This document shows, in pieces, positions 17,728 to 26,473 of a DNA stretch of 64,000 nt (the first letter of the stretch is position 1; every line of letters begins with the position of its first letter). This DNA is from Bacteroides uniformis. Lineage in GTDB: Bacteria; Bacteroidota; Bacteroidia; Bacteroidales; Bacteroidaceae. The translations under genes were made by a program, and so were the position numbers. The DNA is taken from positions 3,609,501 through 3,673,500 of the forward strand of contig NZ_CP102263.1 in the NCBI RefSeq assembly GCF_025147485.1, given 5' to 3'. The notes beneath the pieces are model-generated. The model searched no databases. It was not told where the DNA came from and worked only from the letters and a program-made list of their open reading frames with translations.

Positions 17728-18588
17728 TTATTTCATGATTTTACTTATAATGCCGTTCTCCATATCATTAATATTGTATATATGTTCAAGTACATCAAAA
17801 GTTTCTTCCAAATTTCGACGCGCACTATTCCATCCTTTTCCATCCGTAAACCAGACAAATGTAAAATCTGTTAGGTCTTTGGTTTCCAAGGTTATCGTTT
17901 TGTAACTTCTTGCTGTTTCGTTAAGCTTAGAGCCACTACTTCCATAAAAATTGGTTTCTATACCATATACCATGGTAGGTGTTTTTACGACAAAATCAAA
18001 TCGTTTCTCTGCCTTACCTTGGTTAGATATTGAAGATAAATCAATACCCCATTTCTTTTCGATAGCATGAATATACATTTCTTTGAAGTAGGTGATACCT
18101 TTTACAAACCCAGCCTTCTGTATATATGATTCGACGAGGTTCTCCATCAGGTGTCCACCTCTATTTTTTCTTCCATTAGAATCAAGCCCAGTTTCTATTC
18201 CTGTAACATAATCTACAAGACTTCCGATAATGCGATTCTCAATCAAGTTGAAAATACCAGTTTTGCGCATAAATATTTTATATTGCTCTACACTATAGTT
18301 CATTTTTTTGAAATTATAACAGAAGCTGCCTTCTTCATCTATAGCTTCTATATCCATTTCACGCTTTGCTATCAGAATAGGAATACACTTTAGAATACTA
18401 GGGTATTTACATAATAAATTATCAAAATCGTTTTCTATATTTTTGCTGCCAATAAGAGAATTCATAATATTCAATTCCACTTTAATAGCATCAACATTAG
18501 AGAAAACTTTGTCAAAGTATGTATAATATTGGTAGTTCGCAATACTTGTACGAAACAGTGCAAGCCATTGTTTAAAATCTCTTTCCAT
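17728..18588 (-). CDS. DpnII/MboI-family type II restriction endonuclease (GATC)
   Basis: The 286-residue sequence closely follows the DpnII endonuclease as I remember it: WLALFRTSIANYQYYTYFDKVFSNVDAIKVELNIMNSLIGSKNI near the start, IENRIIGSLVDYVTGIETGLDSNGRKNRGG in the middle, and KRFDFVV...GIETNFYGSSGSKLNETARSYK with TDGKGW towards the end. The expected target is unmethylated 5'-GATC. The E-x-N-F and D-F-V residues fit a PD-(D/E)XK core. It starts six bases after the Dam-type methylase stop. All key segments are present, so it is probably active. Confidence 0.95.
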   Translation of the reverse strand: MERDFKQWLALFRTSIANYQYYTYFDKVFSNVDAIKVELNIMNSLIGSKNIENDFDNLLCKYPSILKCIPILIAKREMDIEAIDEEGSFCYNFKKMNYSVEQYKIFMRKTGIFNLIENRIIGSLVDYVTGIETGLDSNGRKNRGGHLMENLVESYIQKAGFVKGITYFKEMYIHAIEKKWGIDLSSISNQGKAEKRFDFVVKTPTMVYGIETNFYGSSGSKLNETARSYKTITLETKDLTDFTFVWFTDGKGWNSARRNLEETFDVLEHIYNINDMENGIISKIMK

Positions 18589-18594
18589 ACAAAT

Positions 18595-19509
18595 TTATCT
18601 ATAATTCATGCTAATATTAGAAATCATAAGTTCGGACAGTTTCCCTCTTTTTTCAGGATTGGCATTAACCATTCGCGTAGCCATTACTCGCTGAATATGG
18701 TATTCGTTATAAATCTCATCAAAGAAATTATCATTTTCGTCTTTGCCTTTCACATCCGAATTACTTAAGATGAAATTAGTTTTATATTGAACTATCTTGT
18801 GACAAAAATCGCGTAGCCGTATTTGTTCATTATCGTCAAACTCATCTTTGGCATACGAGTTGAAAGAAGAAGTTTTGCTTAAAGGTTTATATGGAGGATC
18901 AAAGTAGAATAAAGCATCAGGAGAAGCGTAAGCTATTGTTTTCTCGAAATCCCCACACAAAATATCTACCTTTTGCAAAATCTTAGAATCTGCAAGAATT
19001 GTATCTTCATCACAAATTCTAGGATTGGCATATTTTCCATGGGGAACATTGAATTTTCCTTTAGAATTTACTCTATACAACCCATTGAAGCATGTCCTAT
19101 TTAAAAAAATGAATAAAGCGGCGGTCTCTATTTCAGACAAGGATGAAGCGTTATATATGTCGCGCTTATTTAAATAATACTCTTTTCTGTCTTCTTCTCC
19201 CAAGGGGATATACTTTTCTTGAAGTTCTTTTAATTGTTCAATCAATTTATATGGTTGTTCCTTAATAACTTTATATGTAGTTATCAAATGGGGATTTATA
19301 TCATTAATCACAGCTTTTTGAATATTGGGAAATTGCTGTAATATCCAAAATAAAACAGCCCCACCTCCAACGAAAGGTTCTACATAAATAACGTTTTTTT
19401 TCTGTGAGAAGTCAGATGGTAAGGTACGCTCTATATCTCCTAAAAGCTGCGTCTTTCCACCTACCCATTTTACAAAAGGTTTTGCAGTTCTATATATTCT
19501 ATGTTGCAT
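18595..19509 (-). CDS. Dam/DpnM-type DNA adenine methyltransferase (alpha class)
   Basis: This enzyme would methylate adenine in GATC and protect the host from the neighbouring nuclease. It has the alpha-class order: KPFVKWVGGKTQLL and the SAM motif EPFVGGGAV near the N-terminus, NRTCFNGLYRVNSKGKFNVPHG in the target region, then catalytic YFDPPYKPLSKTSSF, as in DpnM and E. coli Dam. I choose the ATG at 19509 (MQHRIYRTAKPF, 304 residues); ATG 19527 is possible. The open frame to 19560 begins with TTG inside the promoter. Confidence 0.94.
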   Translation of the reverse strand: MQHRIYRTAKPFVKWVGGKTQLLGDIERTLPSDFSQKKNVIYVEPFVGGGAVLFWILQQFPNIQKAVINDINPHLITTYKVIKEQPYKLIEQLKELQEKYIPLGEEDRKEYYLNKRDIYNASSLSEIETAALFIFLNRTCFNGLYRVNSKGKFNVPHGKYANPRICDEDTILADSKILQKVDILCGDFEKTIAYASPDALFYFDPPYKPLSKTSSFNSYAKDEFDDNEQIRLRDFCHKIVQYKTNFILSNSDVKGKDENDNFFDEIYNEYHIQRVMATRMVNANPEKRGKLSELMISNISMNYR

Positions 19510-19538
19510 ATTTGGTCTAAATATCATTCTTCTAATGG

Positions 19539-19569
19539 CAAAGATAGTGAATCTCTTCAAGTTGTGCGA
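19539..19569 (-). promoter_or_regulatory. Promoter of the DpnII-type operon
   Basis: TATCTTTG (19539-19546, minus strand) fits the -7 consensus; TTCG lies 20 bases upstream as a one-mismatch -33 element. It drives the order methylase, endonuclease, unknown gene, second methylase. Confidence 0.55.
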
Positions 19570-19828
19570 ATATATTAGGAGTCTTTCTTTTTATTTTTTG
19601 AATTCTATGTCTAAAAGGATATTAATCACTCTTATTATCCCTCTTTTCATCCTTAAATAAAACATTTTACTGCACTTATCCAGCTTTTTCTACCTAAAAA
19701 GTCTCTTGTATTTAAGTTTTTTGTAAATTTGCACCCTTAAAATGGAGAAGGTAGCTTTTGACGTACCAAATGCCTATCAAGAGTATCTTCAATCGTAAAT
19801 TGTAAATTGTCAAATAGTAAATATCAAG
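19570..19828 (+). promoter_or_regulatory. ileS upstream region with -7 box and reiterated words
   Basis: No gene is visible. TAAATTTG at 19724-19731 fits the -7 consensus. Just before the ileS start, 19789-19824 repeats AATCGTAAAT/TTGTAAATTGTC words like those of the thiG-thiC inverted repeat. No T-box leader or other recognisable tRNA-sensing element was seen. Confidence 0.5.
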
Positions 19829-22800
19829 ATGGGTAAGAAGTTTGCCGAATATTCGAAGCTCGACCTTTCCGAAGTGAACGGAAAAGTGTTGAAGAAATGG
19901 GACGAAAACCAGGTTTTCGCCAAGAGTATGACAGAACGTGAAGGTTGTCCTTCTTTCGTATTTTTCGAAGGACCTCCCTCGGCCAATGGTATGCCGGGCA
20001 TTCACCACGTAATGGCTCGCTCCATTAAGGACATTTTCTGCCGTTACAAAACGATGAAGGGGTTCCAAGTAAAGCGTAAGGCCGGATGGGATACTCATGG
20101 ACTGCCCGTGGAACTGGGTGTGGAAAAAGCACTCGGCATTACGAAAGAGGATATTGGCAAGACTATTTCCGTAGCAGAATACAATGCTGCCTGCCGCAAG
20201 GACGTCATGAAGTTCACCAAGGAATGGGAAGACCTGACGCACAAGATGGGCTACTGGGTGGACATGACGGACCCGTATATCACCTACGACAACCGCTACA
20301 TCGAAACCTTGTGGTGGCTGCTGAAACAGCTCTATAAGAAAGGACTCCTTTATAAAGGGTATACCATACAACCTTATTCTCCTGCTGCCGGAACCGGACT
20401 CAGCTCGCACGAGTTGAACCAGCCCGGATGTTACCGTGACGTAAAAGACACGACCATGGTGGCACAGTTCAAGATGAAGCATCCGAAACCGGAAATGGCA
20501 GAGTGGGGAACTCCTTACTTCCTGGCATGGACCACTACTCCGTGGACGTTGCCCAGCAACACTGCGCTCTGCGTCGGTCCCAAGATAGACTACGTGGCCG
20601 TACAGACTTACAACGGATATAGCGGTGAGAAGATGACTGTTGTCTTGGCAAAAGCACTGCTCTACACTCACTTCAACAAAAAAGCGGAAGGCATTGCATT
20701 AGAGGATTATAAGCCGGGTGATAAGCTGATACCTTTCAAGATAGTAGGTGAGTACAAAGGCCCCGATTTGGTAGGTATGGAGTACGAACAGCTCATCCCT
20801 TGGGTGAAACCGATAGACGTTGCCGAAGACGGTAGCTGGACTCCCAGCGACAAAGGTTTCCGTGTAATTTCTGGTGACTATGTGACGACTGAAGACGGTA
20901 CGGGTATCGTACACATTGCCCCGACCTTTGGTGCGGACGATGCTTTTGTGGCACGCGCTGCAGGTATACCGTCCTTGTTCATGATAAACAAGAAGGGTGA
21001 GACCCGCCCGATGGTAGACCTCACCGGTAAGTTCTTCTTGATTGACGAACTGGACGAGGATTTCGTAAAGGCATGTGTCAACGTAGACCTCTATAAGGAC
21101 TATCAGGGCAAGTGGGTGAAGAATGCCTACGACCCCCAATTCACTGTAGACGGCAAGTACGACGAACAAGTCGCACAAGCTGCCGAATCGCTGGATATTG
21201 AAATCTGCATGATGATGAAAGCCGCCCGCCAGGCATTCAAGATAGAAAAGCATGTACACAACTATCCGCACTGCTGGCGTACGGACAAACCCGTATTGTA
21301 CTATCCGCTGGATAGCTGGTTCATCCGCAGCACCGCTTGCAAGGAACGTATGATAGAGTTGAACAAGACCATCAACTGGAAGCCGGAAAGCACCGGTACG
21401 GGACGTTTTGGCAAGTGGCTGGAAAACCTGAATGACTGGAACCTCAGCCGTTCGCGCTATTGGGGTACTCCGCTGCCCATCTGGCGCACGGAGGACAATA
21501 GCGAGGAAAAATGTATCGAGTCTGTAGAAGAGCTCTACAACGAAATAGAGAAATCCGTGGCTGCCGGCCTGATGCAGTCCAACCCTTACAAGGAGAAGGG
21601 CTTCCAGCCGGGTGTATATACCAAAGAGAATTACGACAAGATAGACTTGCACCGTCCTTACGTGGACGATGTCATCCTTGTTTCTAAAGACGGCAAGCCG
21701 ATGAAACGCGAAACGGACTTGATTGACGTTTGGTTCGATTCCGGTGCCATGCCTTATGCACAGATACACTATCCGTTCGAGAATAAGGAACTGCTGGATA
21801 GCCACCAGGTATATCCTGCCGATTTCATCGCCGAAGGGGTGGACCAGACACGCGGTTGGTTCTTCACGTTGCACGCCATCGCTACAATGGTGTTCGACAG
21901 TATTTCTTATAAGGCTGTCATTTCCAACGGCTTGGTGCTCGACAAAAATGGTAACAAGATGTCCAAGCGTCTGGGCAATGCCGTAGACCCCTTCTCGACC
22001 ATCGAGAAATACGGGTCCGACCCGTTGCGCTGGTACATGATCACCAACTCTTCTCCGTGGGACAATCTTAAGTTCGACGTGGATGGAGTGGAAGAGGTGC
22101 GCCGCAAGTTCTTCGGAACACTCTATAACACCTATTCATTCTTCGCCCTCTATGCCAATGTAGACGAATTTGACTACAAAGAAGCCGATGTGCCCATGGC
22201 AGAACGCCCTGAGATAGACCGTTGGATTCTCTCTGTACTGAATACGTTGGTGAAGAACGTGGATACCTGCTACAATGAATACGAGCCCACGAAAGCAGGA
22301 CGTCTCATTTCCGAATTCGTGAACGACAACCTCTCCAACTGGTATGTCCGCCTGAACCGCAAACGTTTCTGGGGCGGTGGTATGACGCAGGACAAGCTCT
22401 CTGCATTCCAGACACTCTATACATGCCTCGAAACCGTGGCTAAGCTGATGGCACCCATCGCTCCGTTCTATGCTGATATGCTCTATTCCGACCTGATTGC
22501 AGCTACGGGACGCGACAATGTGGTTTCCGTACACCTTGCCAAGTTCCCCGAATATAAGGAGGAAATGATAGACAAGGAATTGGAAGTCCGCATGCAGATG
22601 GCACAAGACGTCACTTCCATGGTATTGGCATTGCGCCGCAAGGTGAACATCAAAGTCCGCCAACCGCTTCAGTGCATCATGATACCGGTAGTGGATGAAG
22701 AACAGCGTGCACACATCGAGGCTGTGAAAGCACTTATCATGAACGAGGTGAATGTAAAAGAAATCCAGTTTGTGGACGGTGCTGCCGGTGTACTGGTAAA

Positions 22801-23317
22801 GAAAGTGAAATGCGACTTCAAGAAGCTGGGACCGAAATTCGGTAAGCAGATGAAAGCCGTGGCTGCTGCTGTGGCGGAAATGTCCCAGGAAGCCATTGCC
22901 GAGCTGGAGAAGAAAGGCTCTTATACGTTCAATCTGGACGGTGCAGAAGCCGTGATTGAAACGGCAGATGTGGAAATCTTCAGTGAGGATATTCCGGGAT
23001 GGCTGGTTGCCAACGAGGGCAAACTGACCGTGGCTCTGGAAGTTACCGTTACCGAAGAGTTGCGCCGTGAGGGTATTGCACGCGAGCTGGTAAACCGCAT
23101 TCAGAATATCCGCAAGTCGAGCGGTTTTGAGATAACAGATAAAATAAAGATTACATTATCAAAAAATCCTCAAACAGATGATGCGGTAAATGAATATAAT
23201 GACTATATTCGCAACCAAGTTTTAGGAACTTCACTGACGCTGGCAGACAACGTAGAAAATGGTACAGAACTGAACTTCGACGATTTCTCGCTGTACGTGA
23301 GCGTAGTGAAAGAATAA
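19829..23317 (+). CDS. ileS: IleS, isoleucyl-tRNA synthetase, long (type 2) form with G-x-H-H signature
   Basis: IleRS charges tRNA-Ile. The 1162-residue length and the opening (PPSANGMPGIHH, KTMKGFQVKRKAGWDTHGLPVE) fit the eukaryote-like type 2 enzymes. The KMSKS loop is intact as NKMSKRLGNAVDPF (near 21953). The CP1 editing domain has the WTTTPWTLPSNTALCV segment and GTGIVHIAPTFGADD. The class I signature, normally H-x-G-H, reads G57-I58-H59-H60. The gene heads a run with a DksA-like gene, lspA and a DUF4296 gene at gaps of 33 bp or less. Confidence 0.97.
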   Translation: MGKKFAEYSKLDLSEVNGKVLKKWDENQVFAKSMTEREGCPSFVFFEGPPSANGMPGIHHVMARSIKDIFCRYKTMKGFQVKRKAGWDTHGLPVELGVEKALGITKEDIGKTISVAEYNAACRKDVMKFTKEWEDLTHKMGYWVDMTDPYITYDNRYIETLWWLLKQLYKKGLLYKGYTIQPYSPAAGTGLSSHELNQPGCYRDVKDTTMVAQFKMKHPKPEMAEWGTPYFLAWTTTPWTLPSNTALCVGPKIDYVAVQTYNGYSGEKMTVVLAKALLYTHFNKKAEGIALEDYKPGDKLIPFKIVGEYKGPDLVGMEYEQLIPWVKPIDVAEDGSWTPSDKGFRVISGDYVTTEDGTGIVHIAPTFGADDAFVARAAGIPSLFMINKKGETRPMVDLTGKFFLIDELDEDFVKACVNVDLYKDYQGKWVKNAYDPQFTVDGKYDEQVAQAAESLDIEICMMMKAARQAFKIEKHVHNYPHCWRTDKPVLYYPLDSWFIRSTACKERMIELNKTINWKPESTGTGRFGKWLENLNDWNLSRSRYWGTPLPIWRTEDNSEEKCIESVEELYNEIEKSVAAGLMQSNPYKEKGFQPGVYTKENYDKIDLHRPYVDDVILVSKDGKPMKRETDLIDVWFDSGAMPYAQIHYPFENKELLDSHQVYPADFIAEGVDQTRGWFFTLHAIATMVFDSISYKAVISNGLVLDKNGNKMSKRLGNAVDPFSTIEKYGSDPLRWYMITNSSPWDNLKFDVDGVEEVRRKFFGTLYNTYSFFALYANVDEFDYKEADVPMAERPEIDRWILSVLNTLVKNVDTCYNEYEPTKAGRLISEFVNDNLSNWYVRLNRKRFWGGGMTQDKLSAFQTLYTCLETVAKLMAPIAPFYADMLYSDLIAATGRDNVVSVHLAKFPEYKEEMIDKELEVRMQMAQDVTSMVLALRRKVNIKVRQPLQCIMIPVVDEEQRAHIEAVKALIMNEVNVKEIQFVDGAAGVLVKKVKCDFKKLGPKFGKQMKAVAAAVAEMSQEAIAELEKKGSYTFNLDGAEAVIETADVEIFSEDIPGWLVANEGKLTVALEVTVTEELRREGIARELVNRIQNIRKSSGFEITDKIKITLSKNPQTDDAVNEYNDYIRNQVLGTSLTLADNVENGTELNFDDFSLYVSVVKE

Positions 23318-23350
23318 TTAAATACTAACCCTGATTAACACGTAAAAGTT

Positions 23351-23731
23351 ATGGCAGAAAAGACAAGATACTCAGATGCTGAATTGGAAGAATTCCGCGC
23401 TATCATTATGGAGAAGTTAGAGTTGGCACAACGTGACTATGAACTGTTAAAGGCCAGCCTGACGGGTGCAGACGGTAATGACACCGACGATACATCTCCT
23501 ACGTACAAAGTACTGGAAGAAGGTGCCAACACCTTATCCAAGGAAGAAACCACACGTCTGGCCCAACGCCAGTTGAAGTTCATCCAAGGATTGCAGGCTG
23601 CTTTGGTGCGCATTGAGAACAAAACATATGGCATTTGCCGCGAAACCGGCAAACTGATACCGGCAGAGCGCCTTCGTGCAGTGCCCCATGCCACTTTGAG
23701 CATCGAAGCTAAAAACAACGGCAAGAAATAA
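23351..23731 (+). CDS. DksA/TraR-family protein without a complete zinc finger
   Basis: The 126-residue protein has the coiled-coil N-terminus and the C-terminal motif YGICRETGKLIPAERLRAVPHATLSIEAK of the DksA/TraR family. In zinc-binding members four cysteines occupy this motif (CxxC...CxxC); here only C96 remains and the others are T99, S117 and A120. The coiled-coil tip that reaches into RNA polymerase is probably the EEGANTLSKEE stretch. It may tune transcription without zinc. It lies between ileS and lspA, three bases before lspA. Confidence 0.9.
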   Translation: MAEKTRYSDAELEEFRAIIMEKLELAQRDYELLKASLTGADGNDTDDTSPTYKVLEEGANTLSKEETTRLAQRQLKFIQGLQAALVRIENKTYGICRETGKLIPAERLRAVPHATLSIEAKNNGKK

Positions 23732-23733
23732 AA

Positions 23734-24366
23734 ATGGGTAAATTCTTTACGAAGGGCCGGATAGCCTGCCTTATCATATTTTCGGTATTGGTTATAGACC
23801 AAATTATCAAGATTTGGATAAAGACCCACATGTACTGGCATGAGAGTATCCGGATTACGGATTGGTTCTATATATACTTTACCGAGAATAGTGGTATGGC
23901 TTTCGGTATGGAAATATTCGCCAAACTGTTCCTGACCTTGTTCCGCATTGCTGCAGTCACGGTCATTGGCTGGTTTCTGTACAAGTTCGTGAAGCAAGGC
24001 ATGAAGACCGGATTTATCATCTGTGTGTCTTTGGTCTTGACGGGAGCCTTGGGAAACATTGTCGACAGTGTGTTCTATGGCGTGCTGTTCAACGAAAGCA
24101 CCCATTCGCAGATAGCCTCCTTCATGCCTGAAGGAGGGGGATATGCCCCGTGGTTCCATGGCAAGGTGGTGGATATGTTCTATTTCCCCATCATTGATAC
24201 AAACTGGCCCGCATGGATGCCGTTTGTCGGTGGAGAACATTTCATTTTCTTCAGCCCGATATTCAATTTTGCGGATGCAGCAATCAGTTGCGGTATCATT
24301 GCTTTGCTGTTGTTCTACGGCAAGGACTTCAATGATGCCTATCATGCTGCCATAAAGAAATCATGA
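23734..24366 (+). CDS. lspA: LspA, lipoprotein signal peptidase
   Basis: LspA cleaves lipoprotein signal peptides in the inner membrane. Four membrane spans are visible, with the conserved ENSGMAFGM, GALGNIVDSVFYG (first catalytic Asp) and FNFADAAISCG (second catalytic Asp). At 210 residues it is longer than the E. coli enzyme because of a periplasmic insert (FMPEGGGYAPWFHGKVVDMFYFP), which is usual in Bacteroidetes. Its stop overlaps the next ATG (ATGA). Confidence 0.96.
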   Translation: MGKFFTKGRIACLIIFSVLVIDQIIKIWIKTHMYWHESIRITDWFYIYFTENSGMAFGMEIFAKLFLTLFRIAAVTVIGWFLYKFVKQGMKTGFIICVSLVLTGALGNIVDSVFYGVLFNESTHSQIASFMPEGGGYAPWFHGKVVDMFYFPIIDTNWPAWMPFVGGEHFIFFSPIFNFADAAISCGIIALLLFYGKDFNDAYHAAIKKS

Positions 24367-25289
24367 AAGGAATAAATCGAATTCAATGGTGTAGCGTAGT
24401 CCTTCTGGTGTTCAGTCTGACGGCTTGTAAGGTGAAAAGACCTGAAACCGTCCTTCCGGATGCCAAGATGGAAAACGTGCTTTATGATTATCACATAGCC
24501 AAAGCTATGGGTGAAGAAGTGCCGTATAACGAAAGTTATAAGCGGGTGCTATACATTGAATCGGTTTTCAAGAAATATGGCATTACTCAGGCCGATTTTG
24601 ACTCTTCTATGGTCTGGTTTGCCCGTAACCCGGAAGTACTTACCAAAATCTACGAGAAAGTGAATGTACGGTTGAAAGCCGAGAGAGACGGTATCAACCA
24701 CTTGATTGCCCTGCGTGACAACAAGCCGAAAGAATCACTTCCCGGAGACAGTATCGACGTGTGGATATGGCAGCATATCTATCAGTTGACGGGTATGCCC
24801 CTGGACAACAAGATAACGTTTACGTTGCCATCAGACACCAATTTCCACGACCGTGACACGCTGCGCTGGAGCGTGCGCTTCCGTTTCCACAACGGTGCAC
24901 CGGACAGCATACATGCTCCGTTGATGGCGATGCAGATTCTTTACGAAAAGAATGACAGTGTCATCAGTGCCATTCGGAAAGTACAAGACACAGGTGTGGA
25001 AACGCTCACCTTGTTTGCCGATACTTTAGGAGAAATCAAGGAAATACGCGGGTTCATCTATTATCCGCAGCAGGAGACTCCACAGCCTTTGCTGGCAGAC
25101 CGTATCTCACTGATGCGCTATCACGCCACGGACAGCTTGGTCATTGCCCCAAAGGACAGCCTTCAGCAGGCGACAGACTCCCTTCGCAAAGACAGTATCG
25201 GAAAACCTGAGAAATTGAAACCTCTGGAAATTCAGGAGCAGGAAAATACCACGACTCCCAGAACCATACGTCCCCGTCCGAAAGCATGA
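24363..25289 (+). CDS. DUF4296 lipoprotein
   Basis: The N-terminus (MKGINRIQWCSVVLLVFSLTACKV) is a lipoprotein signal peptide with lipobox LTAC, so the product is lipid-anchored. Residues 28-120 match the Bacteroidetes DUF4296 region as I know it (MENVLYDYHIAKAMG, then VFKKYGITQADFDSSMVWFARNPE). The C-terminal part is charged and ends with a basic, proline-rich tail. Its position after lspA is common in the phylum. Function is unknown. Overlaps the following gene by four bases. Confidence 0.85.
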   Translation: MKGINRIQWCSVVLLVFSLTACKVKRPETVLPDAKMENVLYDYHIAKAMGEEVPYNESYKRVLYIESVFKKYGITQADFDSSMVWFARNPEVLTKIYEKVNVRLKAERDGINHLIALRDNKPKESLPGDSIDVWIWQHIYQLTGMPLDNKITFTLPSDTNFHDRDTLRWSVRFRFHNGAPDSIHAPLMAMQILYEKNDSVISAIRKVQDTGVETLTLFADTLGEIKEIRGFIYYPQQETPQPLLADRISLMRYHATDSLVIAPKDSLQQATDSLRKDSIGKPEKLKPLEIQEQENTTTPRTIRPRPKA

Positions 25290-25621
25290 AACGCTACGCT
25301 TCCCATTTTCTGTTTCTTCCCGGGCATGGCTATCTGAAACAATATGTGGTGGAGATAGGTGAAGGACAATGTGTATCACGTATCTTCCCATTGACAGAAG
25401 AGGTGGAGAATACGGAATGGCTACCGGGAGTCATAGCTTTGCTTACGGAGGTGGAAACAGACTATCCTCATTTTGATACGTGCTGCAATATACTGACGGC
25501 AATCCCTCCGGTTATCGAGGAAGAATTGCCTTATTTGATTCCCTGGTTGTTTTTTCCTTTTGATTTTACTACAATGCAGCCTGGCGCCGGAACTCAGCGC
25601 AAACTACTGCTGTGGCAATAG
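25286..25621 (+). CDS. Small unknown conserved-looking protein
   Basis: A 111-residue protein whose ATG overlaps the DUF4296 stop (ATGA), giving strong evidence for translation in the operon. It reads FLFLPGHGYLKQYVVEIGEGQCVSRIFPLTEEVENTEWLPG, a compact beta-rich pattern that recalls the N-terminal strand domain of some amidohydrolases, and it has two adjacent cysteines (FDTCCN). No catalytic motif is visible. Its last 53 bases overlap the end of the convergent TrmH-type gene. Confidence 0.75.
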   Translation: MKRYASHFLFLPGHGYLKQYVVEIGEGQCVSRIFPLTEEVENTEWLPGVIALLTEVETDYPHFDTCCNILTAIPPVIEEELPYLIPWLFFPFDFTTMQPGAGTQRKLLLWQ

Positions 25622-26330
25622 CCACGTTCAATGACTCCGAGGTCTCACGGCTGGCGGGATAATTCGGTATGTATAGTTTGCGGTTGATGAGTGCCTCCAC
25701 TTCTTTTCCGATGCCATTTCCTTCATTACCCATCACAATCAGCCCATTTTTCGAAAGCGGTTGTCCGTACATATTCTCTCCGTCCAGGAAAGTGCCGTAA
25801 ACGGGAATATCCTTCAGTGAGCGGATGAACTCGGGTAGGGGAGTATAATGCAGTCTGACGCGTGCGATACCTCCCATCGTGGCCTGCACAGTTTTGGGAT
25901 TATAGATATCCACCGTGTTGGGCGAACAGAAAATATGCTCTATCCCAAACCAATCAGCAAGGCGGACAATCGTTCCCAGGTTACCGGGGTCTTGCACATC
26001 ATCCAAAGCCAGACAGAGGGAGTGACTGATGACGGAAATATCCGTCTCCTCATCCGGCTGCCGGAACACAGCCAGCACTTGTTGGGGAGTTTTCAGCAGG
26101 CTGGCACGCGAAAGTTCCTCCTCCGATACTTCCGTGGCATCCGCTACGGTGGAGAGAGGGCGGTTCCGGGAAAGCCATTCTGAAGTTGCCAGCAAGAACT
26201 GACAAGGAAAATGTCCCAACAAATCCCCTACGAGTTTAGGTCCTTCTGCCAGAAATACCTTGTCGGCCTTCCGGTTCTTTTTCTGCTCCAACGAGTGGAT
26301 ATATTTAATGCGATTTTTACTTAATGCCAT
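25569..26330 (-). CDS. TrmH/SpoU-family RNA methyltransferase
   Basis: The product (253 residues) has the SpoU knot motifs in order: LALDDVQDPGNLGTIVRLADWFG, IVMGNEGNGIG and IPNYPASRETSESLNVAIATAVV. An N-terminal substrate-binding domain (KNRIKYIHSLEQKKNRKADKVFLAEGPKL) is present. It should 2'-O-methylate a ribose in rRNA or tRNA; the exact target cannot be read from sequence. The start is ATG 26330 (MALSKNR); a TATTTTTG promoter box lies at 26354-26361. Confidence 0.93.
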   Translation of the reverse strand: MALSKNRIKYIHSLEQKKNRKADKVFLAEGPKLVGDLLGHFPCQFLLATSEWLSRNRPLSTVADATEVSEEELSRASLLKTPQQVLAVFRQPDEETDISVISHSLCLALDDVQDPGNLGTIVRLADWFGIEHIFCSPNTVDIYNPKTVQATMGGIARVRLHYTPLPEFIRSLKDIPVYGTFLDGENMYGQPLSKNGLIVMGNEGNGIGKEVEALINRKLYIPNYPASRETSESLNVAIATAVVCAEFRRQAAL

Positions 26331-26435
26331 AGGACACACATGTTATCATTTGACAAAAATACGTGATTATTTCAATATAATCAAAAACTCTGCACTCTTC
26401 CGGCGTTTTTTATTTCGGGAACAAAAAAATACAAG

Positions 26436-26443
26436 TATATTTG
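26436..26443 (+). promoter_or_regulatory. -7 box of the tamL promoter
   Basis: TATATTTG, 30 bases ahead of the ATG at 26474; a weak TTTC lies about 19 bases upstream. Confidence 0.5.
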
Positions 26444-26473
26444 TAGCTGTTTATGCGCAATTAATGACTCGGT

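Noticed and set aside
16329..19546. Prophage or integrative element around the restriction genes
   Set aside because: No integrase, phage structural gene or attachment repeat is visible; only the restriction genes and an unknown gene are present.
20699..21874. Open frame of 391 codons antisense to ileS
   Set aside because: A shadow of the ileS codons, without any family features; the sense frame is clearly IleRS.
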